Shown one piece after another: positions 1 to 8,989 of a stretch of 64,000 bases of DNA; position 1 is the stretch's first letter; each line of letters opens with the position of its first letter. The position numbers and the translations under genes are program-made. Origin of the DNA: Dyadobacter sp. 3J3 (lineage in GTDB: Bacteria; Bacteroidota; Bacteroidia; Cytophagales; Spirosomataceae). The notes under the pieces are model-generated. The model saw only the letters and a program-made list of their open reading frames with translations, was not told the DNA's origin and did no database searches. The stretch is taken from assembly GCF_009801115.1 (NCBI RefSeq), contig NZ_VTOL01000004.1, forward strand, positions 248,001 through 312,000, in the 5' to 3' direction.

Positions 1-1214
1 CCTGGTTTTTCACGGTGTTTTTTTGTCAAGGGTGACATTTCAACCGGATGATCAGTAATGAAAGTTGGCTGAATGATAAATTCTTCTACTTTTTCGCCAA
101 AGATTTCATCGATCAGTTTTCCTTTGCCCATGCTTTCGTTCACATCCATACCCCACGCACGGCATTGTTCACGGATAGCAACCTCGTCTAATGCATCAAC
201 GTTCAAGCCTGTATGTTGATGAATAGCGTCCGTGATGCTTAATCTTTGGTAAGGTCCTGCAAAATCCAGTTCAACATCACCGAACATAGCTTTCGTAGTT
301 CCATTGGTAGCAATTGCAACTTGTTCCAAAACCTGCTCAGTCATACGCATCATCCACAAGTAATCTTTGTACGCAACATATAACTCAACAGTTGTAAATT
401 CTGGATTGTGCGTGCGGTCCATTCCTTCATTCCGGAACAACTTTCCGAATTCATACACACCTTCAAATCCACCAACAATCAATCTTTTCAGGTGAAGCTC
501 GGTAGCGATACGAAGGAAAAGGTCTGTATCAAGCGCATTATGATGTGTTTCAAATGGACGCGCTGCTGCACCTCCATGAATGGTTTGCAAAACAGGGGTT
601 TCAACTTCCAGCCATCCTTTTGAATCAAAATAGGAACGCATCGTTGTGATGATCCTCGCTCGTTTGATAAAAATATCCCGTACTTCCGGATTTACGATCA
701 AATCCACATACCGCTGACGGTAACGCAATTCCGGATCTGTAAATCCATCGTGAATTTTACCGTCTTCATCACGTTTTACAACGGGTAAAGGACGTAGCGA
801 TTTATTTAAAATCTTGAATTCCTGGACATGAATAGAGATTTCGCCGGTTTGAGTAGTAAATACAAAACCCTGAACGCCAATAATATCACCAATATCAAGC
901 AGTTTTTTAAATACCGTATTGTATAACGTCTTATCTTCTCCCGGACAAAGATCATCGCGGCGGAAATACAACTGAATTCGGCCTGTACTATCCTGCATTT
1001 CTGCAAAAGCAGCGCTTCCCATAATCCGGAAACCCATTAAGCGACCCGCAATTGTGACGTTCTTATAATCTATCTTATTGTTCTCGTAATTCTTTGTTAT
1101 ATCAGCAGCAGTGACATTTACTACAAATTCCTCAGCAGGATATGGTTCAATTCCCATCCTGATTAATTCCTCGCGCTTTTGGCGGCGCAATATTTCCTGT
1201 TCGCTCAGTAGCAT
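1..1214 (-). CDS. lysS: Lysyl-tRNA synthetase, class II (3' end outside window)
   Basis: Charges tRNA-Lys with lysine in the cytoplasm. The reverse strand reads MLLSEQEILRRQKREEL from the ATG at 1214 and stays open to the window edge, covering about 404 codons of a family usually near 500-570 residues. An N-terminal OB-fold anticodon-binding part (GFRIMGSAAFAEMQD) is followed by the class II catalytic core. Motif 2 is visible as LFRNEGMDRTHNPEF around 405-450, and the segment reading DHPVEMSPLTKKHR at the edge is typical of LysS. The gene is truncated only by the window. It runs away from the AsmA-like gene, with a 273-base gap between them. Confidence 0.96.
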   Translation of the reverse strand, partial: MLLSEQEILRRQKREELIRMGIEPYPAEEFVVNVTAADITKNYENNKIDYKNVTIAGRLMGFRIMGSAAFAEMQDSTGRIQLYFRRDDLCPGEDKTLYNTVFKKLLDIGDIIGVQGFVFTTQTGEISIHVQEFKILNKSLRPLPVVKRDEDGKIHDGFTDPELRYRQRYVDLIVNPEVRDIFIKRARIITTMRSYFDSKGWLEVETPVLQTIHGGAAARPFETHHNALDTDLFLRIATELHLKRLIVGGFEGVYEFGKLFRNEGMDRTHNPEFTTVELYVAYKDYLWMMRMTEQVLEQVAIATNGTTKAMFGDVELDFAGPYQRLSITDAIHQHTGLNVDALDEVAIREQCRAWGMDVNESMGKGKLIDEIFGEKVEEFIIQPTFITDHPVEMSPLTKKHREKP

Positions 1215-1487
1215 TTTTTATAACTATATTAATGAAAATGATAACTCTTTGAGTTGCAAAAGAGTGCGCAAAATTAGCATTTTTTGCCGTTAATACCGAA
1301 GTTGTGCAGAGTAAGATCAAGAGCAAGGTCAAAAAAAAGAAATAATTGCTGGCATATTATTTGCATTAGACTAATTCATGGCGAATGATCTGATCTGAAA
1401 GTAATTTCTCCGTGATTATTGGAATGTGATTTGTAGTCGTTCTGATATAAAACAGTTACTTTTATTGTTACACATAGAAAACCCTCA

Positions 1488-3992
1488 ATGTTTCAAAAGA
1501 TATTAAAAGGTATAGCAATTTTTGCACTTTTCATTGGTCTGCTGGTTGCAGGAGTGGAGCTTTGGTTTTATAAAAATCAGGCAGAGATTTTTGTAAAAGT
1601 AAAGGCTGCTGTGAATGATGAAATTAATGGGAGTCTGGAAATTGAAGGTTTCAGATTTCGGCCATTTCAGGATGGTTTTGGATTTAATTTCACGCTTTAT
1701 AACGTCGTACTAAGAGATAGCCTCTATAATCAACACAAAACAGATCTTCTTAATGCTAAACTCATCCATGTTGCGCTTGATTTCGGAAGTTTTTACAAAG
1801 GCGTTATCCGGCTTCAGAATCTGGTAATCCAGGATGGTAATGCTACGCTGTTTGTTAGAAAAGATGGATATACCAACCTATCGCTTTTTGGGGCAAAAAA
1901 AACGAAAACCAAAAACAAAGGTGGGAAGGGAGAGCAGCTTATAGACAAACTGGGACGAATCCACTTATACAACTTTGGCTTTCATTTTGCGGATTCTACA
2001 ACAGGCAAAAAATTTGGCGCGGTTTTTCGTGATGTTACCAACCGCGTTAGTCATTCGGATTCGTCATGGAATGCCAATATTAATGGTCCCATATTTTTTG
2101 AAGGACTTACTTTCAAACCAGAAAAAGGTGGTTTTCTGATCAATCAGGAAACTTTCGCAAATTTATCCTTATCATACAATCAACGTAAAAAACACCTTTA
2201 CATACGTCCCTCTTCAGAACTTCGGGTTGCTTCACAGGATATTATTGATATCAAAGGATTGTTTGACCTGTCTGAAAAACCGGCCCATTTTAACCTCGGT
2301 TTTGGAGCCCGGAAAATTCAGATAAGCTCTGCCCTTAAACTACTTCCAAAAAAAATTGCAGGTACCCTTGATTCAATAGGAGTAAAAACAAGAGTAAATA
2401 CACGGGTAAGTGTTGAAGGTATTTTCTCACATGAACCGCCCGCAGTGCATGTAGTTTTTGAAACAGATACTTTCCAATATCAGCTTCCGATAGGTATCCT
2501 GCGCGATATGAAGGCGAAAGGGGTATATACAAACCAGGCAGATAAAACAAAACCTCCCGGATTGCTCAATACTCAGGTTAATGTGCCGGGTGTAAAAGGT
2601 CTATTCGAAACGTTACCATTTAACTTTGATCTGAAGATCGATAACATTACGGATCCAATAGCACTTATTCGAGGAAAGGTGAAAGCAGATTCGGCAACGG
2701 TGAACGGGCTTCTGGATCCTAAAAGATACGTAGTCAGAGGTGGAGAGGCTTATATTCAGATTCACTATGATGGAAGTCTGCGCAATTTTTATAACCCCAA
2801 AACAGATCAGTTTAACGGTAAACTGGTTGGGAGGTTAAATCTTGATAATCTGGCTCTTGATTATGTTCCAAGAGAGGTTCATTTATCAAAAGTGAATGGT
2901 GATATTTATTTTGACGAAAAAGATTTTTTATTACCCGCGCTTAATATGAACGACGGGCATAATGCCATGTACGTAAAAGGCGGAATCACCAATCTGATTC
3001 CCTATCTGTTTGGATCGCCAAGGATTTTGAAAGCATCGGTTGATATGAACATTCCAAACTGGAAAATGAACTGGATGGAAGTTTTTGTAGGAAAAAGAAA
3101 TGTGAGTAAAAAAACGAACAAGAAAAAGTTAAAACTTTCGGATCTGCTTGATAATGTTATAGATCAGATGGAAATAGATGCAAGACTTCAGTCCAAACAC
3201 ATGGTTTATCACCATTTCTCTGCTGATAATATGAAAGGATTGGTCACCGTCAAAAATAACATCGTTACGCTCAATAACTTTTCAATGAACGCTTTTGGTG
3301 GCGGAGTGAAAATTTCCGGCTCAATTAACAACCCATATTCAACAGAGCCGCCAAAAGTGCAGATTAAGGGAAATATTTCCAATGCGGATGTGCATTCAGT
3401 GTTTTATTCTTTCAATAATTTTGGACAGAAAGCAGTTACACATTTGAATTTGAAAGGAAAGCTGAATACAGAATTCAATTTTTCTGCCAACCTTAAAAAT
3501 GATGTGACGATCATACCAAAAAGTATGAAAGGGGAAGTTAAGCTGAACCTTGAACGTGGTCAGGTCAATAATTTTGAGCCATTTTTGAAAATGAAAAAAC
3601 TGATCTTTAAAAATAGAAATCTGGAACGGGTACGATTTTCTCCAATAAGAAATGACCTTGTTTTGAATGGAGAAGAAATCATTATCAAACCGATGGAAAT
3701 AGAATCGAATGTGATGACTTTGTTTCTGGAAGGGATTTATAGTTTTGGGAATAAAACGGATATCAGTATTGAAATACCGTTAAGAAATCTGAGCCGTCGC
3801 GATTCGACGTATCAGCTTAATCCTCACGACCCGAAGAATAAAAAAGGATCAAGAATATATCTTCGGGCCGTTGATGAAAATGGTCAGGTCAATTTAAAAC
3901 TTGCTTTCAGGAAAAAGAAACCAAAAAGCGAAGAAGAAAAAGACGATAAGGATAATGAGGAAGACAAAAAAGATGAAAAAGTAAAGGACTGA
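1488..3992 (+). CDS. AsmA-like family envelope protein
   Basis: An 834-residue protein with one N-terminal membrane segment (about residues 8-28) followed by a long beta-rich region of the AsmA/YhdP/TamB-like kind, so most of it should face the periplasm. Relatives are thought to carry lipids between membranes, but the exact role here is unknown. The segment near residues 590-760 (GLVTVKNNIVTLNNFSMNAF, later GEVKLNLERGQVNNFEP) looks like the AsmA C-terminal domain. The last about 30 residues are a Lys/Glu/Asp-rich charged tail. The ATG start gives a good membrane anchor. A weak -7-like TACTTTTA lies at 1457-1464. The stop codon directly abuts the stop of the convergent regulator gene, with no spacer. 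Confidence 0.82.
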   Translation: MFQKILKGIAIFALFIGLLVAGVELWFYKNQAEIFVKVKAAVNDEINGSLEIEGFRFRPFQDGFGFNFTLYNVVLRDSLYNQHKTDLLNAKLIHVALDFGSFYKGVIRLQNLVIQDGNATLFVRKDGYTNLSLFGAKKTKTKNKGGKGEQLIDKLGRIHLYNFGFHFADSTTGKKFGAVFRDVTNRVSHSDSSWNANINGPIFFEGLTFKPEKGGFLINQETFANLSLSYNQRKKHLYIRPSSELRVASQDIIDIKGLFDLSEKPAHFNLGFGARKIQISSALKLLPKKIAGTLDSIGVKTRVNTRVSVEGIFSHEPPAVHVVFETDTFQYQLPIGILRDMKAKGVYTNQADKTKPPGLLNTQVNVPGVKGLFETLPFNFDLKIDNITDPIALIRGKVKADSATVNGLLDPKRYVVRGGEAYIQIHYDGSLRNFYNPKTDQFNGKLVGRLNLDNLALDYVPREVHLSKVNGDIYFDEKDFLLPALNMNDGHNAMYVKGGITNLIPYLFGSPRILKASVDMNIPNWKMNWMEVFVGKRNVSKKTNKKKLKLSDLLDNVIDQMEIDARLQSKHMVYHHFSADNMKGLVTVKNNIVTLNNFSMNAFGGGVKISGSINNPYSTEPPKVQIKGNISNADVHSVFYSFNNFGQKAVTHLNLKGKLNTEFNFSANLKNDVTIIPKSMKGEVKLNLERGQVNNFEPFLKMKKLIFKNRNLERVRFSPIRNDLVLNGEEIIIKPMEIESNVMTLFLEGIYSFGNKTDISIEIPLRNLSRRDSTYQLNPHDPKNKKGSRIYLRAVDENGQVNLKLAFRKKKPKSEEEKDDKDNEEDKKDEKVKD

Positions 3993-4703
3993 TTATTCTG
4001 CTTCGTCTGTAAACATGTAACCTACGCCTTTTAGTGTTTTAATATAACGATCGCCTAATTTTTCGCGTAGTTTACGGATATGCACGTCAACGGTGCGTTC
4101 CAGAACATAGATATCTGCGCCCCAGATTTTTTGCAATAACTCGTCGCGGCTGAAAACTTTGTTGGGTGTTTGGGCAAGGAAAAACAAAAGTTCAAATTCC
4201 TTTTTTGGTAATACAATCGATTTGTCCTGGCCCTGCGTTACGGTATAATTTTTCCGGTTAATCACCAAATCAAGCACTTCAATCTGATCGCCCGAATCTG
4301 CTTTTTGCGCTTCCCGGCGGAACAAAGCATTGATCCTGCTCATCAATGCACGAGGCTTTATCGGTTTCGTTATGTAATCATCCGCGCCAACCTCAAAAGC
4401 GGCCACTTCAGAATATTCTTCTGATCGGGCTGTTAAAAATAAAATGTACGTATGTTTAATATCCGGATTCTGGCGTAAAATTCTTCCCGTTTCAATACCG
4501 TCCAGCTGCGGCATCATGATATCCAAAAGGATCAGGTCAGGAATAAAAGTTTTTGCCGTTTCTATGGCTTTTCTGCCATTGGAGGCTGTTTGGACGGAAT
4601 ATCCTTCCTTAACAAGATTGTATTCCAGAAGCTCTACTATGTCTGAATCGTCGTCAACTACTAATACCTTCGGTGCTGAGTGGGTTGCTTTTGCACTGCT
4701 CAT
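3993..4703 (-). CDS. Response regulator, OmpR/PhoB family
   Basis: Two-component transcription factor. Receiver domain in residues 12-125: acidic pocket D17-D18, phosphoacceptor D61 in LILLDIMMP, conserved Thr in FLTARS and Lys in YITKP. The C-terminal winged helix (about 140-236) ends in RTVDVHIRKLREKLG and GVGYMF, typical of OmpR-type DNA binding. I chose the ATG at 4703; an in-frame TTG at 4727 would add eight residues of no recognisable domain. No histidine kinase is adjacent, so the partner is encoded elsewhere. The sequence resembles PhoB-type regulators, but the phosphate role is not shown by context. Confidence 0.93.
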   Translation of the reverse strand: MSSAKATHSAPKVLVVDDDSDIVELLEYNLVKEGYSVQTASNGRKAIETAKTFIPDLILLDIMMPQLDGIETGRILRQNPDIKHTYILFLTARSEEYSEVAAFEVGADDYITKPIKPRALMSRINALFRREAQKADSGDQIEVLDLVINRKNYTVTQGQDKSIVLPKKEFELLFFLAQTPNKVFSRDELLQKIWGADIYVLERTVDVHIRKLREKLGDRYIKTLKGVGYMFTDEAE

Positions 4704-4792
4704 GTGATGTTTCGGGGTTAAATCCAATTCGAAATTAGCTGTTGTGATTTTGACATTATCTACTTTATTGCATTGTTAACATAAATATAACA

Positions 4793-5632
4793 TCAGCGGT
4801 AAGTAATACGGAAAAATTCCTGCTGTTCATTCGTAACGATCATATCGGTATTGTTGACAAACATTAAAGCCTCTGCCTGCTTCCTGACAAACTTAAAACA
4901 GCCCATAGGTTTTTTAAAATTGATCTCATTATTTTCAACACCAAATAAAAGTATTTTTCCATAGGTCAGCAGTGCAAATATTTTCCCATCGGGGCTGATA
5001 TCCGCTGAGGTAACCGGTGTATCAATTTGAATACTGTCAAAAGGAGTAATCGTATAATTGCCCTTCTGAGCAGGAAGCTGATATAATCTTACGTATTTAT
5101 TGGTACGGCTCCAATTTTTTGAGAATAGAAAAAGATTTTCGTTGTGGTATAACATGGCCTCACAGTCATAATTAAAGTTTTCTTGTGAAGGCGGGAATTG
5201 TTTCTGGTCGGCGTAGTTGAAAGTGATCTTTTCTGTTGTTGAATCTCCGGGAGCAACTTTGTAGACCGTCAGCTGACGTTTTGTGTTGTCATTATTTCCA
5301 AAATCACCGATATAAATCGTCCCATTGTTATCCTCTGCAAGATCTTCCCAATCTGAATTTTTTGCGTCAGGAACAGGTTTTGTAGACAAAAGCTTGCCCT
5401 GGAAATCAATTTCATACAACTCAGGTTTTCCACCGCTATCGTTGTGCGTCCAGAATGCATTTTTGTTCTGGCTTTTGGCTATGCCAGAGCTTTCATTGGC
5501 CTGAACAGGTAGTTTGCCAATTTTGGTAAAAGTATAATGGGAATATATTTTGTCAAAACCATTAGCTTTATCCGGATTACAGGTGGAAAAAACAGTTTTT
5601 GCAGCAAATAACAGATAATATAACTTATTCAT
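4793..5632 (-). CDS. Predicted secreted beta-propeller-like protein
   Basis: About 279 residues from the ATG at 5632 (an upstream TTG at 5662 is less likely). The N-terminus has a short hydrophobic stretch ending in FSTC, which could be a poor signal peptide or lipobox. The body has repeated beta-strand blocks with motifs such as SSGIAKS, FWTHNDSGG, DWEDLA and YIGDFGNN. These resemble six-bladed propeller or SdiA-regulated-like proteins of Bacteroidota, often annotated as hypothetical. No catalytic motif is recognised. Its start codon overlaps that of the divergent permease gene on the other strand, leaving no intergenic promoter region. Confidence 0.72.
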   Translation of the reverse strand: MNKLYYLLFAAKTVFSTCNPDKANGFDKIYSHYTFTKIGKLPVQANESSGIAKSQNKNAFWTHNDSGGKPELYEIDFQGKLLSTKPVPDAKNSDWEDLAEDNNGTIYIGDFGNNDNTKRQLTVYKVAPGDSTTEKITFNYADQKQFPPSQENFNYDCEAMLYHNENLFLFSKNWSRTNKYVRLYQLPAQKGNYTITPFDSIQIDTPVTSADISPDGKIFALLTYGKILLFGVENNEINFKKPMGCFKFVRKQAEALMFVNNTDMIVTNEQQEFFRITYR

Positions 5633-6851
5633 GAATCGTCCTTTACAATCACTTAAAAACAAAGATAAAGAAACACCTGCTTACCTGAAGCTTGTAAGTA
5701 TACTTGTGGCAATAATCTCAGGAGTTTATATTCTCTTTGTTTTAAGAGAAACGTTGATTCCTCTAGCATTTTCAGTTTTGCTTGCCATTCTTTTACACCC
5801 GGTTTGTGTTTGGCTTGAAAACCGCCGAGTTCCGCGGATCGCAGCTATTCTGCTGAGTATTCTGGTCCTGATTATTGTTATTTCCATATTGTTGTACGTG
5901 GTCACCTTACAAATTGGCAGTTTTGCCGAAGAATTGCCAAGAATCACTGAAAAAGCCGAAATCATTCTTGACCAGACCCTGACCATGGGTGAGCGGTATC
6001 TTAGCCTTAGCCGTAGCCAGCAAGTTACAGAGGCGAAAAAATATTTGGTCGATATGCTGACCGAAGGACGAGCTTTTTTGTTGAATACTCTGGTAACGAC
6101 AACCGGTGCTATTTCGACTTTTATTTTACTTCCGCTTTATGTTTTTTTTTTCCTGCTTTACAGGGATTTTTTTAGAAGATTTTTTTACAAAGCCATCGTC
6201 AGCGTTCCGAATGAAGATCTGAATGCTTTGTTAAAAAGAATTTATGGGGTAATCCAAAGTTATCTTTCCGGTTTATTTTTGGTCATTATTATAGTCGGCG
6301 TTTTAAACAGTATCGGACTGTTAATTTTGGGCGTTCCACACGCTATTTTCTTCGGATTTCTGGCAGGATTTCTAATTTTGATTCCCTATATCGGTATTTT
6401 AATCGGCTCCTTATTTCCGGCTTTGCTGAGTATTGTCACCATGGATTCTTACTGGTATGCAGTTGGAGTTATCGGCGTCATGAGTTTTGTTCAATTTCTG
6501 GAAGGAAATTTCATTACACCTAATATTGTCGGATCCAAAGTAAGTGTAAACCCGATGGCTGCTATCGTAGCTTTATTTCTTGGCGGACAACTTTGGGGAT
6601 TGTCCGGATTAATTCTGGCATTGCCAGTTACTGCGATTTTGAAAGTTATTCTGGATACCATTCCAAGTCTGGAACCTTACGGATTTTTATTAGGCGAGCC
6701 TGTTCACGAAGTGGAAGAAGATAAGGCCGAAGAGTTGCAAAAGATTGTTGAAGAAAAAGAAATCAAGAAAAAACGCTACCGGAATTATAGGAACCGTCCC
6801 CGAAAAAAGGTGGAAGGGGAACCGGGCAATCAACCAAATCTAAATAGTTGA
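5631..6851 (+). CDS. AI-2E family transporter (permease)
   Basis: A 406-residue inner-membrane protein of the AI-2E/UPF0118 family (PF01594), with about seven to eight membrane helices. An N-terminal pair (about 20-75) is followed by a soluble stretch containing EELPRITEKAE, then a helix cluster (about 150-340) that includes GVPHAIFFGFLAGFLILIPYIG and the conserved FLEGNFITPNIVGSKV region. The last about 60 residues are a charged Lys/Glu/Arg tail. Family members move various substrates (autoinducer-2, ions); the substrate here is unknown. The gene ends in front of a strong hairpin shared with gldH. Confidence 0.93.
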   Translation: MNRPLQSLKNKDKETPAYLKLVSILVAIISGVYILFVLRETLIPLAFSVLLAILLHPVCVWLENRRVPRIAAILLSILVLIIVISILLYVVTLQIGSFAEELPRITEKAEIILDQTLTMGERYLSLSRSQQVTEAKKYLVDMLTEGRAFLLNTLVTTTGAISTFILLPLYVFFFLLYRDFFRRFFYKAIVSVPNEDLNALLKRIYGVIQSYLSGLFLVIIIVGVLNSIGLLILGVPHAIFFGFLAGFLILIPYIGILIGSLFPALLSIVTMDSYWYAVGVIGVMSFVQFLEGNFITPNIVGSKVSVNPMAAIVALFLGGQLWGLSGLILALPVTAILKVILDTIPSLEPYGFLLGEPVHEVEEDKAEELQKIVEEKEIKKKRYRNYRNRPRKKVEGEPGNQPNLNS

Positions 6852-6854
6852 AAA

Positions 6855-6895
6855 AAAAGATTAGGATTCCCTTTACCGGAGAATCCTAATCTTTT
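6855..6895. terminator. Bidirectional terminator between permease gene and gldH
   Basis: A perfect 15-bp stem, AAAAGATTAGGATTC at 6855-6869 and its complement at 6881-6895, with an 11-base loop. A-rich and T-rich flanks let it stop transcription from both convergent genes. The right arm reaches the gldH stop codon. Confidence 0.85.
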
Positions 6896-7370
6896 ACTTC
6901 TCAGCTTTTTCAACACTAATTCCTATTCCCATCACGAAGGGCAACGGATTTTGCCGCATCGACTGAGAAAGTGTAAAGGTATAAGTACCCGAACGCGGGA
7001 ATTTATAATTTGTCAGAAAAGGAATTTTATGATCAAATAAATCACCCAAACCTTTCCCAAATGGTTTTCCTGTTATTTCATTGGAAATAAAAACCTCTTG
7101 TAATGTTGTTGACATCAAGGTGTTGTCGGGTCCGGTGATTTTTCTTGTCAGGTATAAATTATAGTAAGGATACTGCAACGTATTTCGTACCAGGTAAAAT
7201 ACATTATAAAGTTGCATACTATCTTTAATTTCAACCTTGAAAGAAGGCGTGTTTTTGATAAACCACTGGCCGTCGTCAATGTCCTCGTATGCTTTGTAAA
7301 CAACATTTTTGTCACAGCTTGTTAATAAAATCGTAAAACAAAGAGTAGCAACCAGTCCAAAAGTTTTCAT
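6894..7370 (-). CDS. gldH: Gliding motility lipoprotein GldH
   Basis: A 158-residue lipoprotein. The signal peptide MKTFGLVATLCFTILLTSC ends in a lipobox with C19 as the lipidated cysteine. The body matches GldH: YEDIDDGQWF, YNVFYLVRNTLQYPYYNLYL, and a late GTYTFTLSQSMRQNPLPFV. GldH is one of the Bacteroidota gliding/type IX secretion accessory lipoproteins and should sit in the envelope. It lies 54 bases downstream of the 166-residue conserved gene on the same strand, so the two are probably co-transcribed. Confidence 0.95.
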   Translation of the reverse strand: MKTFGLVATLCFTILLTSCDKNVVYKAYEDIDDGQWFIKNTPSFKVEIKDSMQLYNVFYLVRNTLQYPYYNLYLTRKITGPDNTLMSTTLQEVFISNEITGKPFGKGLGDLFDHKIPFLTNYKFPRSGTYTFTLSQSMRQNPLPFVMGIGISVEKAEK

Positions 7371-7424
7371 GCAGGTATCAGTAAGTAGTGTGCAAAGCTA
7401 AGTCGCCGGGTAAACCTTTCAAAA

Positions 7425-7925
7425 CTAGGAAGCGGTTTGCGTGGAAAAATAACGACTAAGCCATGAACTGGATGCTGGGATTTTCCACCGTTTCATCCAT
7501 TGCGCCTTCGTAGTAACCTGATTATCAAAAATAGTGGTATAAGGCGTGATGATCTGCTCTGTAACTGCCAGTTTTATTTTTGGAACCGGAATCGTTTCAA
7601 CATTATTGTTATCGTCCAGATAGGCCAGAGAGCGGTCAAAGAAATCAATATTCAAACGACTTCCTATTTCCTGTAGCCAGTGAACCGATTTGTCAATAGA
7701 GCAGCCGCTTGGCAATTCTTTCGTTTCATCAACAGCAATCACCACAAAACGATGTTCAAAAATTTTCCCTGACGCCGTGAGCGGATGTCCGTGCGCTTCC
7801 CAGTTTTCCAAAGCAGCTTTCAAAGTCTCGGTAAGAATGCCAACTTCTTCGTCTGTAAATTTCCGGTTCGCCTGATAAATCCAGACGCGGGCTGATAAAT
7901 CTATTTCACTAAAAGGGATATACAT
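7425..7925 (-). CDS. Conserved Bacteroidota protein of unknown function
   Basis: A 166-residue soluble protein starting MYIPFSEIDLSARVWIYQ. Relatives in Bacteroidota are sometimes labelled ABC transporter ATPase, but no Walker A, Walker B or signature motif is visible, so I do not use that name. Recognisable features are ENWEAHGHPL, an FVVIAVDET strand, a GCSIDKSVHWLQEIG segment and a C-terminal TKAQWMKRWKIPASSSWLSRYF. No signal peptide or membrane helix. It is probably transcribed with gldH, which follows on the same strand. Confidence 0.82.
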   Translation of the reverse strand: MYIPFSEIDLSARVWIYQANRKFTDEEVGILTETLKAALENWEAHGHPLTASGKIFEHRFVVIAVDETKELPSGCSIDKSVHWLQEIGSRLNIDFFDRSLAYLDDNNNVETIPVPKIKLAVTEQIITPYTTIFDNQVTTKAQWMKRWKIPASSSWLSRYFSTQTAS

Positions 7926-8104
7926 GGTGATATGATTAGTAAATTATGTAATCTGTTGATGTCGTACCAATTAAAACAAGTCCTTGAAAAACTAAGTTCG
8001 CAATTCTGAATTCAGTTATTTTCTATTCTAAATCAGGTTAACGAGATTTCTCCAACAGTATAATACAAAGTTTCTTTCTTTTTTTAGAAAAGCAAATAAA
8101 TAAG

Positions 8105-8956
8105 ATGAACCGGCGGCAAGCGATTAAGAAATCTGCATTATTGTTCGGAACTGTTGCGGGCATGAAAACATTTCCGGCAACAAAATCGGCTTTTCAGCTT
8201 GGTGCCTGCGACTGGTCTCTGGGCCAAACATTATCTCCTGATGCTTTTGATATCGCAAAAAAAATTGGCCTGCAAGGTGTGCAGGTTAGTTACAACACAA
8301 GTAAGGAACCATCCGGTTTATCTGATCCAAAAACGCTGGAAATAATCCGGCAGGCTTCAAAAAATACAGGAATAAAAATATCAAGTCTCGCCATTGGTGA
8401 ATTAAACCGTGTTCCTTATAAATCGGATCCAAGAACAGAAGATTGGGTTTTGAAAAGTATTGATGCAGCAAAAGAGTTGGGTGCCAAAGTAATATTACTT
8501 GCCTTCTTTTCGGAGGGTGATTTAAGAAATGATATTCCGGGACAAAAAGCGGTTATTGAAAAATTGAAAAAAGCAGCACCTTATGCTGAGAAATCAGGAA
8601 TTACACTTGGAATAGAATCCTACTTAACGGCTCAGGAACATATCAATATCATGGAGCAGGTTGGATCAAAATCCGTGAAAGTTTATTACGATTTCCGAAA
8701 TGCGACAGATGCCGGAAATGATGTTTTCAACGAACTAAAATTGCTTGGAAAAGACCGGATTTGTGAACTCCACATGAAAGAAAATGGGCAAAGACTGGGC
8801 GAAGGAACGCTGAACTGGCCGGAAATTGCAAAAGCGGTAAAGGATATTGGTTACGAAGGCTGGATGCAGCTGGAATGGGCGAGCCCGAAAGATGTGGATA
8901 TCGTTGGCTGTTATCAACATAACAAGGAGTACTTAAGTAAGTTATTTGCGTATTGA
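8105..8956 (+). CDS. Sugar phosphate isomerase/epimerase-like TIM barrel, exported
   Basis: 283 residues. The N-terminus MNRRQAIKKSALLFGTVAG carries a twin-arginine-like signal, so the protein is probably exported. The rest matches the xylose isomerase-like TIM barrel family (PF01261): LGACDWSLGQ, a VQVSYNT strand, AKVILLAFF, GITLGIESYL and the metal-site-like strands VYYDFRNATD and ICELHMKE, ending in GWMQLEWASP. The substrate cannot be read. It lies 33 bases upstream of the large cytochrome-type protein, and such pairs are common in Bacteroidota sugar-use loci, so a role in periplasmic carbohydrate conversion is inferred. Confidence 0.9.
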   Translation: MNRRQAIKKSALLFGTVAGMKTFPATKSAFQLGACDWSLGQTLSPDAFDIAKKIGLQGVQVSYNTSKEPSGLSDPKTLEIIRQASKNTGIKISSLAIGELNRVPYKSDPRTEDWVLKSIDAAKELGAKVILLAFFSEGDLRNDIPGQKAVIEKLKKAAPYAEKSGITLGIESYLTAQEHINIMEQVGSKSVKVYYDFRNATDAGNDVFNELKLLGKDRICELHMKENGQRLGEGTLNWPEIAKAVKDIGYEGWMQLEWASPKDVDIVGCYQHNKEYLSKLFAY

Positions 8957-8989
8957 TAAAAAGAATCAAAAGAATTTTCCCGCCTGAAT

